DNA from: Odobenus rosmarus divergens
Taxonomy: Eukaryota > Chordata > Mammalia > Carnivora > Odobenidae
Assembly (NCBI RefSeq): GCF_000321225.1
Contig: NW_004450477.1
Location: forward strand, 1,831,274 to 1,895,273
DNA: 64,000 bases
Direction: 5' to 3'
The first letter of the stretch is position 1, and each line of letters begins with the position of its first letter. A model generated the notes under the pieces. The model was not told the origin of the DNA and did no database searches. It was given only the letters and a program-made list of their open reading frames with translations. Positions 11,936 through 22,400 of the stretch are shown here, one piece after another. A program made the translations under genes and the position numbers.

Positions 11936-13040
11936 GCCAGGCTTGGGGTCATTGTTAAGGGTCTCACTGATGTCTTCCACTCTTTTCTCGAGTCCAGTAT
12001 CTTTATGACCATTACTTTAAATTATCTGTTGGGCATATTACTTCTCTCCATTTCACCTAGGTCCCTTGCTGTGATTTCATCCTATTCTTTCATTTGGGGC
12101 ATATTCCTCTGTCTCCTCATTTTGTCTAACTCTCTGTGTCTGTTTCTATGTGTTAGGAACGTCAGCCACAGGGGCGCCTGGGCGGCTCAGTCATTCAAGT
12201 GTCAGCCTTCGGCTCAGGTCGTGATCCTGCGGTCCTGGGATCGAGTCCCACGTCGGGCTCCCTGCTCCGCGGGAAGTCTGCTGCTCCCCCTGCTTGTGCT
12301 CACTCACACCTCTCTCTATGTCAAATAAGTAGATAAAATCATTAAAAAAAAAAAAGTTAAAAAAGAAAAAGGGAAATAAGCTACATCTCCTGCTCTTGAA
12401 AGCAGTAGCCTCATGAAGGGGTCCTGTAGTGCCCTGCAGTACAACGTCCCCTGTTCTCCGGAACCTGGTGCTTCAGGACTGTCTTCTACATGTGTTGGAT
12501 GCGCCCAGTGGTTATGACTGAGCCACTTTTTCCTTCATCCAGTCGTCTACTGTGGCTCTCTTGGCCTGTTGTGGGCAGGGTTTTTGTCCCTGTGGTGTTA
12601 GTGGTCTGATCTGGGGCTGCCTTGGGCTTGAGTTGAGTGAGACCAGGCGTTTGCCAGAGATGCATTAGCATCCAGCTGCAGGGTGCTTTCTCTGTGTTGT
12701 CCTCTGAGAAGCTTTTATTGGTGGCAGGGCCTGCAATCAGACCAGCTGTCTGCCCCCAGCCCCCTGCTGAGGCTGCCATCTGACTGGTATGCGTGGTTAT
12801 CTTTCCCTCTTCCCAAGATAATAGTCACTTTGGAGTGGTGCTAGCCCCTGTTGGGGCTGCCTGCACACTGCCAGGCTCGTGGCACCGCTTTGGATGGTCT
12901 CCAGCCAACAGTGTATTTGGGGGGCAGATCCACAGTGTGCGTGTGGGCAGGATGCACGGTGTTAGCAGGGTCCCCTGTGAAAGGGGACTTGCCACCACCA
13001 GGACTAAGGCAGGCCTGGCTAGAGGGGGTAGATCTGCTAG
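11936..13040 (-). mobile_element. L1 5' UTR (rear part) and ORF1 start, inverted
   Basis: 12,790-12,900 read on the minus strand matches the plus-strand L1 5' UTR at about 59,770-59,850, sharing the 'ccactccaaagtga' block. Further left, the minus strand reads as an ORF1 N-terminal-like stretch around 11,936-12,170. The L1 5' side therefore lies at the right, next to plus-strand ORF1-end sequence at 13,041. A SINE at 12,171-12,355 interrupts it. Confidence 0.65.
12171..12355 (+). mobile_element. Can-SINE in an inverted L1
   Basis: Head GGGGCGCCTGGGCGGCTCAG, B-box GATCGAGTCCC, a shortened CT tract and a poly-A tail. Imperfect flanking duplication (GGAACGTCAGCCACA before, GGAAATAAGCTACA after), so this is a diverged insertion later than the L1 it sits in. 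Confidence 0.93.
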
Positions 13041-13345
13041 AGCTGGATACCCTATCCAGCAAGGCCGTCATTCAGAATAGAAGGTGAGAGAGTTTCCCAG
13101 ACAAACAGAAGGTAAAGGAATCCGTCACCCCTAAACCCGCCTTACGAGAAATGTTAAGGGGGTTCTTTCAGTGGAAAGGAAAGACCCCAAGCAGGAATAA
13201 GGAAAGTAGGAAGCACAAAGGTGTAAAAATTAAGTATCTATAAAAATCAGTCAAGGGATTCACAAAATAAAAGGATATAAAGCATGACACCATATAAAAC
13301 ACTTTACAGGTTGTAAAATGGTCGCACAAATAACCATGTAGTAGA
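13041..13345 (+). mobile_element. L1 ORF1 C-terminal end and inter-ORF fragment
   Basis: 'ggataccctatccagcaag' and the following 'cagacaaacagaaggtaaa' align with the ORF1 C-terminal coding end of the L1 at 62,600-62,733. Here they are plus-strand and directly abut the inverted 5' UTR block. The frame is broken. Positions 13,088-13,305 recur as a diverged direct repeat at 13,368-13,590. Confidence 0.7.
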
Positions 13346-15204
13346 GATTGCTGGGAAGATGGCAGAGTAGGTTTCCCAAACAAACAAAAGATAAAAGAAT
13401 TCATGACCACTAACTAGCCCTACAAGAAATGTTAAAGAAGACTCCCTGAGTGGAAAGGCAAGACCATAAGTAGGAGTAAGAAAGTAGGAAGTACAAAAGC
13501 AGTAAAAATAAGTATAACTATAAAAATATCAGTCAAGGGACTCACAAAATAAAAGGATGTAAATTATGACACCATATACCTAAAATACTGGCAGGGAGGA
13601 GTAAAAAATGGGTTCAAACTTAAACAACCATCAACTTAATATAGACGACTATATGCAGAAGATGTTCTATATAAACCTCATGGTAACCACAAAAAAAAAA
13701 AAAAGAAGTAATAGCTATGCAAAAAATAAAGGGAAGGGAATCCAAGTATATCATTAAAGAAAGCCAGCTAATCACGAGAGAAGAGAGCAAGGGAAGAAAG
13801 GAACAGGGAACTACAAAGCAACCATAAAACAAGTCACAAAATGGCAATAAATGCATACCTATCAATAATTATTTTGAATGTAAATGGACTCATGCTCTAA
13901 ACAAAAGACACAGGGTGACAAATAAAAAAATAAGACCCATCCATATGCTGCCTACCAGAGACTCATTTCAGACCTAAGGATCCACGCAGATTCAAAGTGA
14001 AGGGATGGAGAAGCATTTATGATGCAAATGGAAGGGAAAAGAAAACAAGGGTAGCAATACTTACAACTGAAAAAATAGACTCAAAACAGGCTAACAAGAA
14101 ACAAAGAAGGACATTAGATAACCATAAAGAGAACAATTCAACAAGAAGACGTAACAATTGTAAATATTTATGCACCAAACATGGGAGCACCTAGACACAT
14201 AAGGCAGTTAGTAACAAACGTAAAGGAAGTAATCGGCAGTGATACAGTAAGAGCAGAGGACTTGAACACCCCACTCACATCTATGGACAGATCATCCAAA
14301 CAAAACTGACTAGGAAAAAACAGCTTTGAATGACACATTGGACCAAATGGATTTAAGAGATATATACAGAACATTCCAGCCTAAAACAGCAGAACACACA
14401 TTCTTCTCAAGCTCACATGGAAGATACTCCAGAATAGATCACATATTAGGCCACAAAACAAGGCTCAACAAATTCAAAAAGACAGAAGTCATTCCATGCA
14501 TCTTTTCTGACCACAATGCTATGAAACTAGAGATCAACCACAAGAAAAAAATCTAGAAAGGACACAAATACACAGAGGTTAAATAATATGCTACTAAACA
14601 ATGAATGGATCAAGAAATCAAAGAGGAAATTAAAAAATACATGGAGACAAATGAAAATGAAAACACAATGATCCAAAATATTTGGGATACAGCAAAATCT
14701 CTTCTAAGAGGGAAGTTTATAGCAATACAAGCCTACCTTAAGAAGATAAATCTCAAACAATCTAACCTTATACCTAAGGGAGCTAGAAAAAGAACGAACA
14801 AATCCAAAACCAGTAGAAGAAAAGAAATAATAAAAATTAGAGCAGAAATAAAATAGAAACCAAAAAAAAAAGAACAGATCCATGAAACCAGAAGCTGGTT
14901 CTTTGAAAAGATCAACAAAATTGATGAACCTTTAGCCAGACTCTCGGGGGGTGGGGGTGGGGGGAGGACCCAGATAAATAAAATCAAAAATGAAAGAGGA
15001 GAAATAATCAACACCCCAGAAATACAAAGGATTGTAAGAGAATATTATGAGAAATTATATGCCAACAAATTCGACAAGCTAGAAGAAATAGACAAATTCC
15101 TAGAAACATATAACCTCCCAAAACTGAATCTGGAAGAAACAGAAAAGTTGAACAGACCAATTATCAGCAATGAAATTGAATCAGTAATCAAAAAATTCCC
15201 AACA
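13346..15204 (+). mobile_element. L1 with 5' tip joined to ORF1 end, then ORF2
   Basis: Begins with the L1 5' tip 'gggaagatggcagagtagg' (about 13,350-13,368), which runs straight into ORF1-end sequence. The inter-ORF region and ORF2 follow, as far as the segment ahead of the reverse transcriptase. The 5' UTR and most of ORF1 are missing. The element stops at the SINE at 15,205 without a 3' UTR or poly-A. Confidence 0.75.
13841..15204 (+). pseudogene. L1 ORF2 pseudogene, endonuclease part
   Basis: ORF2 starts at ATG 13,841 (MAINAYLSIIILNVNGL...). It encodes the apurinic-type endonuclease that nicks target DNA in L1 retrotransposition. The reading frame is already stopped after about 19 codons. 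The best-preserved piece, 14,326-14,556, keeps the domain's C-terminal motifs SRIDHILGHK and the catalytic-type S-D-H in FSDHNAMKLEI. A further open piece covers 14,605-14,856. A G-rich block at 14,946-14,966 replaces what is A-rich in typical copies. The reverse transcriptase is absent. Dead copy. Confidence 0.8.
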
Positions 15205-15290
15205 GGGACACCTGGGTAGCTCAGTCGGTTGAAGCGTCTGACTCTTGATTTCAGCTCAGGTCAAGATCCTGCCCCCCCCCACCCCACCCC
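15205..15290 (+). mobile_element. Can-SINE head, truncated at a C-rich tract
   Basis: GGGACACCTGGGTAGCTCAGTC and the tRNA-like body up to 'tcaagatcctg', then abruptly (C)10 and CCCCA repeats at 15,270-15,290. The B-box half, CT tract and tail are missing. Confidence 0.85.
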
Positions 15291-15799
15291 ACCAGCCACA
15301 GCTGACGGTCTAGAGCACACAGCCAACCTAGGGGCAGTCAATCTGGGGTGGCCAGTAACCACATAGCCTGACTCTACGAGCAGGGCCCATCACAGAGTCC
15401 TCTGCCCACCTCTCTCTCTCATTTGTACTAAGGATTAAGGACCGAGCCATGGGAACTAGACTGAGATGCAGAATGAAGGGAGCCCCGAGGAAGGATCATG
15501 GCAAGCAGATGTTCTACATAAAGCAGAAACAGAAGATGGAAAAAGCAAAAGGAAAAGAAAACAGACCCTCAAGCAAGAACCAGGGAACGACTTTTTAACT
15601 ACGATCCATAAGCATCGGCTGCTTCCTTGAACCCTGAACACCCACCAGTTGTTTTATTCTTGAAATCCAGTTCATCAGTTTTATTGATGTGATGCGTAGG
15701 TGTAATCTTAAAATCAGAGAAGCAACTGAAATGAATGTCTTCCTTGCAACCTAAGACATTCTTATGAAATGAATCTCTTGAGAGGGAATAACTTGCCCA
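15291..15799. other. Unique sequence
   Basis: No repeat family or coding motif recognised. Includes an A/G-rich stretch at about 15,535-15,570. Confidence 0.4.
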
Positions 15800-16074
15800 A
15801 GTTTACAGAACAGAAGGGACCTTCAAGACAAGCTGATCCCAAGCCCAGCTGAGCTTCAAGCCAACAGCCAGCCCCACCCGGTGGCTGTGTGTAAAAAAGT
15901 GTCCTGGATGTCCAGTCCCCTTGAGCCTTCAGATACCTCTGAGCATCCACACAACCATGGAGAGACCCAGAGCAAGAACTGCCCAGCCATCCCATAGAAC
16001 CACCAAAATAACAAACTGGTGTAAGTCACTAAGAATAGGGTGGTTCATGACACAGCAACAGATAACTGGTACAA
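15800..16074 (+). mobile_element. MLT1-type ERVL-MaLR LTR, 3' part
   Basis: Ends with the family's typical finish ('aagtcactaagaataggg...cagcaacagataactggtaca'), preceded by degraded 'agccccacc' and 'gagagacccagagc' landmarks. Non-coding solo LTR remnant. Subfamily not assigned; the 5' border is vague. Confidence 0.6.
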
Positions 16075-18291
16075 TGTAGTTAATAGTGAGGGACAAGTTT
16101 TATGTTGTTGCTTTGTGCATGCATCATGCAGAGAGAATATGATTTCTGTCACATGTCTTCTATAACTGCTTTAAAATCATTTGGCACATCGTTTCATTGA
16201 GTTTCAATAAAATAAAAACGTAAAATGAGAGCATTAGACCACATGATCTTTGAGATTCCCTTTTGGGTTCTTTAAAATTCTGATTGCCAACAAATGACAC
16301 AATCCAAACACGGCCCTGCAGGGCTGGCTCCCTAGGCTCGGCAGCTTTCCTGCCTTATAAACTGTGGGGAGGAAAGAAAAGTCAAACATGAAATAAAACT
16401 GCTTTTAGAGGCAAAGCTGGTGCTTACAGTTTTTTTGAATTGAAATATCACTTTCATGGGTATTTTGACTTAATTTCAACTGTTTTTTCTCACTCACTTA
16501 CTTGATCTGAGGTCACTTCCTAAGCCAATGAAGTAAGAGTAAACACAGACAGGTCCAAAGTGAATTGTCAACACAGACCAGTTAAGTAATCATTTCCATT
16601 TTGAAAATTCTTTCACTCTCCTCTGGAGGCTTATATCAAGGTTCCCAAAGTTTTCCAACCAATGGGCATGTCTACCCAACCTTCTGCCCCTTAGGTTATT
16701 CCTCCCCAGGGCAGCCGAGCAGGTGGAAAATACAAGCAAGTGACCCTTTACGTACGACAGACACCCAACCTTCACAGAAGCCCCCCTCAGCAACAGGGAC
16801 ATGGCCTCAGCCGCCTCCACCCTCTTTCTGGCACTTTTTTTTTCACTTCTAAGAAGGAAGAAAAGATCATATATTTACCACACCCTCTGCAGTGAACAAG
16901 GCACAGTTTTTGACACCATGAACAGGACGAGTGTCAAAGCCTCCAGGCTTTCCAGAAGGCCAGTGGCTGCACCGTGCAGGAACACACAAAACATGGCTGG
17001 GAACCAGGGAGCCGGTGACAGCGCTGGGGAAAGGAAGCCCATCACAAGTCGCTGTTATCTATAAAAATTTCCCTCTTCCTCCTGCCCTGCTCTCTCCCCC
17101 AGACATTCTTCTCCTGAGGACAAAAAAAAACCTGGGCTATTTCCGAAGTGTAGTTTATGGGAAATGCTTCCTTTGGATAGATTTCTTTATTGATTGTGAT
17201 TTAAAAAACAGCTCAGGGATAATTTTAAAAACATACTTTACTGGACATGCCCTTCACTTTCAACATAGAAATCACACTAGCTACCTTTCTCTGTATTCCC
17301 AACTTCCAAATACCCAGGGGAGAACCCTAGCCACTGCCGTGTTCACCAGGACACTAGCTCCCAGTGGCCTGATGAGACCAAACCGCCCATTCTGCTTTAG
17401 CCACCTCTGATGAAGAAAACCACAGCAAAGACGGTGACCCCGCAGATGGTGCATCCTCTGACATGTTCAGGTGCGCTCAGTGACTCATCACCCACACGAT
17501 GCGTAAGGACCCGTCCTGGCAGTCTCGCATGTTACTAGGCAATTTGCCCAAACTTACTTGGTTTGCTTATCTGGAACAGGGATAGTAACAGTAGCCCTGT
17601 TGGATGCCCACAGTCTAGCACATCAAAGGCACGCAATAAATAATAGTTATATGCATGCATGCAAACAGCTTAGCATTGTGCCTGGGACACAATGAGTACT
17701 CGGTACATTTGTTGGCTGCTACAATTAACGGGAGTAGTTAAGAGTGGTCGTAGTGGTGGTATTATTTCTCTCAATCCATGCCTGAACTCGTGTGGTGTGA
17801 AGAGGATACTGTCTGCTCTCCAGAGAGGCTGTTATCCAGAGCCAGTACATACACCCCTGCTCATCTTCACATCCCCATCACCGCTGCTCTCCTTTCTAGC
17901 TCTAAATGCCCGCCTCTTCCCCCCACAGTCCACCCACCACTATGCACCCAACTCTTCTGGTTTATGTTAAGTCCCATGAAGAATAAAAATTTCCATAGTT
18001 ACCTGGAAGATGAAGAGCTTTCTGCTCAACACTAAGTGCTGGAAATCTTTGGATCTTACATGTTCTCAATGGTCTCTTTGGACAGAAAGGGGACTGGAGA
18101 TCATTGGTCACCCTGCACTGCATCACCGCAGGTTTCTTTTAAAGGAGTTCTCTTCTGTGTTATGTTATGTGTTAACATTATATTGTGATTACGGGCATTT
18201 AAGCTGCTATTCATACTACGGTATGATTTCAGGGGTGGGACCATTTTGTCTACGAATTTAATATCCCCAGAGTCTAGGATTTTGAGCATAT
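16075..18291. other. Mostly unique sequence with a MIR-like patch
   Basis: Nothing recognised apart from MIR-like sequence at about 17,560-17,720 and the tip of the next insertion site. The open frame at 16,931-17,410 (159 aa) has no recognisable motif and no splice signals that I trust. Confidence 0.4.
17560..17720 (+). mobile_element. MIR fragment
   Basis: 'gggatagtaacagtagcc', 'gcacgcaataaataatag' and 'tgtgcctgggacacaatgag' match the 3' half of MIR in sense orientation, strongly diverged. Confidence 0.5.
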
Positions 18292-18308
18292 AGAAAAACT
18301 CAGTATGT

Positions 18309-18506
18309 GGGCGCCTGGGTGGCTCGGTCATTAAGTGTCTGCCTTCGGCTCAGGTCATGATCCCAGGGTCCTGGGATCGAGCCCCACATCGGGCTCCCTG
18401 CTCAGTGGGGAGTCTGCTTCTCCCTCTCCCACTCCCCCTGCTCGTGTTCTCTCTCTCTGTATCTCTGTGTCTCAAATGAATAAAAAAATCTTAAAAAAAA
18501 AAATAA
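18309..18506 (+). mobile_element. Can-SINE with perfect 17-bp duplication
   Basis: Complete copy: GGGCGCCTGGGTGGCTCGG head, B-box GATCGAGCCCC, CT-rich middle and A-rich tail. The target duplication AGAAAAACTCAGTATGT is identical at 18,292-18,308 and 18,507-18,523, which implies a recent insertion. Confidence 0.97.
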
Positions 18507-18523
18507 AGAAAAACTCAGTATGT

Positions 18524-18975
18524 TTACCAAATAAAGGAAGGGAAAGGTGCAATGATAGAGTTTAGAGTTATTTCCTATATATCCATCTTGCTCTCCGGTA
18601 ACACAAGTAACAGAAATTTAAGTTTCTATTAAAGAAAATCACAGTCCATGTAACCAGAAGAACTAAAGAGATGAGAACACAGAACTGGAGAGAACGATGA
18701 AACGTGGCCTGATTCTCATGAGCATAGAAGTTTAACATCATGTTTTTTATTTCTTTTTTTTTTTTTTTGACATCATGATTTTCAAAAAGCTACCACTTTA
18801 TCATAGGATGTATTTTCAAGCCTTGGAGATTGAATGTCACTGATAAATACTAGATTCTGACTACATAGTTGTGTTTAATTTTGAACTTTCCTAATATAAA
18901 CATCAAAACCAAAACTGAAAGATCATGAACAAGAATAAGATGTTGAGTTAGAGAAAGACTTAGCAACCCTCTAGA
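18524..18975. other. Unique sequence
   Basis: AT-rich, with a T run at 18,756-18,770. No element or gene recognised. Confidence 0.4.
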
Positions 18976-19471
18976 CCAATGATTCTCATTGTGATCATGG
19001 GACCTTTGGAGACCCCAAGACCCTTTCAGAGAGTCCTCAAAATCAAAGTCATTTTCCTAATGACCCTAAGGCATTATTCTCCTTTTTCACTGTCATTCTT
19101 ACACTAGTGAACAGTGGATCTTTCCACAGGTTACATGATGTATGCTATCACAGCAGACAAATGCAGAAGCAGATTTAACAGTCCAACTGTCTTCTATTTA
19201 GCCACTCCTTAAGAAAATTTACAGAAATGTAAAATAGTATCACTCTTCTGAGAGTTTTTGTTTTGAAAAAGTTATTTTTCATAAAAATATACTATGTTCA
19301 TATATAATGAACTCATTGCTTTTTAAAAAGAACATTTTTGATTTCCCATTTTTAGTTTCTATTATGATAAATATTAATAACTATAACCCATTTAAACAAA
19401 AGCTCTTTGGAGTCTTCATTATTTTTATAAGTCTAAATAGGGTCTGAGACCATAAAGCCTAAGAACCACTG
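18976..19471. mobile_element. Diverged hAT-like DNA transposon remnant
   Basis: The two ends are imperfect inverted copies: 'ccaatgattctcattgtgat' at the left and 'cataaagcctaagaaccact' at the right. The inside is AT-rich, with 'gaccccaagaccctttcaga' and 'aaaagctctttggagtcttc', resembling common Charlie-type (hAT) mammalian elements. No transposase frame. Family name not assigned. Confidence 0.5.
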
Positions 19472-22400
19472 CGCCAGACCCATGGTTTTTAACCAGGGAT
19501 CTGCATTCAAGTCAGCGAATCAGGTGCTGGCTTTTCTGTGTGGTAACTAATAAAAAGGGCAAAGAAGCTCTCTAAGCTCTCTGGCCTCACCTATAAAATT
19601 AGAAGATCATGGTAAAAAGAGAGGGCTGGGATCAAAAAAATACTGTGAATTAGCAGTGATCATTCATAAGAAACTAGGTATAGGAAATGAAAAAGAAATG
19701 GGAGCCAAAGACTCAAAGGTTCTCAGGCTAGACAACTGGCAGAAGAGTTGAGCCTCCGTAGTTGAAATTAGCCAGACTGGAATTGAGGGGGAAGGTATGA
19801 ACCCAGTGTTAGCCAGCAGATCCTGAAAGATGCCCTGCACTCTCTTGATCTCTACCTGGATACAGAGAACTGTGGACGTGAGGAGCCAGGCCAGTGATAA
19901 GGATTTGAGGTTCAGCCCTCTCTAGTGACAGGAGGCATCTAGAGAGTGAGTAAGCCCATCGAGGAAGTGAATGTGGAACATGGAGCTCTTCAAGGCAGAA
20001 CTGGAGGTGAGGGGCTCCTCTTGGAACAGGAATTAAAGAAGAGTCCAGGAGATGCTGGGAAAGGCTCACTCAGAGACCAGAACAATGCAGGGTCCTGAAT
20101 AGTATCTTGGCATGGCATAGCCAATGGATGGGTGGGAAGATGGAAGGAAGGACCGAAAAAGAAAAAAAAAAAGAAAGAAAGAAAAGAACCAAAGGGACAG
20201 CTTCAAGGAGGACTGGCTGGTCAATAATACCAAAGCCCAGGAAAGACACAAATGCTAAATCCTGAGACACTAATGGATTTGACAAGAATCGGGTTATTGC
20301 TTCAGACAAAAATTTTTAGTAGAGTAGTGGCGTCAAAACAATACATGAAAACTGTGTGGAAAAAATCTAAATGCAGAAGAAAGGAAATAAAGAGGGTGGG
20401 AGAAAGAAAAGGGAACAAATCCTGCGAAGACTTTTGGTATGTAAGTCAGGACCACCTGGGTACAGCTGCCATGGAAATACCGAATGGCCTCAGAGCCACT
20501 GAAGGCACTAAAGGCAAAGGGAAGGATGGCGGGCACCAGGACTCACAGGATTTCATCAAACCACTCTGTTCAAAGGACTATTTCCTGGTCCACCCAAAAT
20601 ACAATCCTCAGAAATCCTATAATTCAAAGGTCAAAAAATATTAGAGTCATGAGGTGAAGGTTAAAAGACCTCATCTCGTCAGATATTATTTAAAAGGAAG
20701 TATATAGACTCGAATAGGTCTTGAAAAGAGATACAAATAATAAAAACCCAAGTATCAGAGTTTCATATATAAAAAGGAATTGCTATGACAACCACCACTC
20801 AGCCTCCACAGAAAATATAAATAGGAACCAGAATGAGAAAATTCTAGAGAAATGTGGCTTTTCTGATTTGGAAACCATTTCAACTCCTGTTCTTTAATGT
20901 TTTGCTCATTTGGCTCTGATAGGAGAACATGAATATATTCCCCCATTTCAATGGCTTCTTTGTATTCCAAATTAAAATGAGCAAACCATCATTTAATGAA
21001 ATGAAACTGGAAACCAAGACCATCGAATGATTTACTCCACTAAGATGCCCCTGTCCTCTTCACTGTTAACTTCTGATATTCAAAGGACCACACCAAAATT
21101 GAAGAGTAGACATACATCAAATGCATTATATTGCAGGCCAAATAGTAAAAGCAGATAACAGGTAACATAGAATCAATACCTCTTTAGCTGCCAGCATGTA
21201 AAGCTTCAAACCAGTTGTGAAGGACCAAAGTTTCCTACCTCTTCTCCAGCATTTTCCTTTAACCATGGCAGTTCCTGAGACTGCCATGAGGTTTGCTATT
21301 TATTTGATTGGTGACAGAAGGCAGAACAGTGCAGAGTCGGATATCCCCAGCTTCTCTTAGGATAACCCAGTTGTTTTCTTGAGCTCTCTCCCCTAAAGCC
21401 AGAGCAATCAGATCTACAAGCCCAGGGATCCTGAGGATTCAAGGTTAGGGGACCCAGTGATTTGATCTTTTGCACAGACATTTTCAATGTGAAGTAAGCA
21501 AGCTGGTTACAGAGAGCTCTCCAATGAGCTGGGCTGCCAGACCCTGCCCAGGGACCTGTAGTGTCCTCCTGCCTGTCCTTGTGTCCTCACCCCTAGGTCT
21601 AGTGCCCGCAGTTTCCTTGCCACTGCCACGTGCCCAGTTTCTCTCTCTCTGCTCCGGCTTGCTCCCTCAGCTAGCCTGCCACCCCACTTGAGCTTTGGCC
21701 TGGATACTGTCATTCAGTCTCCTATGGCTCTGCTCTCCGGCCCAGGGGTCAGGCCAGCCTGCCCTTCCTCTAAACCCGTCTCCAGTTCCAGGAATCTAAT
21801 CTGTTACCACTCCACACCTGTCAAGTGGAGTGGTTTGGACAGGAATCAGTTCTAATCTCAGGCGTTCTCCAGTGGCACTGAGCTTCCTCCCGTGTCACCC
21901 AAGTTCAACACCTCTCCAAAGAGAAGGAAAGCGATTCACTATTCATTGCACCTGGCAAAAACAATCACGTACATGAGAGTCCTTTTGAGGCTGCTGTGGA
22001 ACTCTAAGGCTTCTCACCCCCTTGTATTAACCAAAGAAATTAAAATCTGTCAGTCATACCATGATAAATTAATTATAAATTAGAACATCAATGTCACCAT
22101 ATCTGGAGTATATTTTGCTAGATCCTCCATAAGTAAACTTATGTAACAATTTGTAATTGTTAGCAGGTACAAATGTCAAAACACACAAGTTGCATGATCT
22201 AAATTCAAGTTCTTTGCATCTGAGAACTTTAGTTTTTAAGACTCTTCTATATACAAACCCACATAAACTCCAAGTCTTTATACAGGATCATCAAAGCTGG
22301 GAAGGGCATCCTGAAATCACTTTAGCTATCCCCAGCACCCAAACACCTGAAGCTCTTTCAAAATGTAGGTGGCTGGTAAATGTGCAATGTATATACACTG

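Noticed and set aside
18335..18565. Recurrent small ORFs sharing Ser/Pro/Leu-rich sequences across the window
   Set aside because: They are translations of the Can-SINE body and CT tract, repeated at each SINE; they are not a gene family.
20252..20644. 130-residue Lys-rich open frame
   Set aside because: No domain, no good start context or neighbouring exon signal, and AT-rich DNA where such a length can occur by chance.
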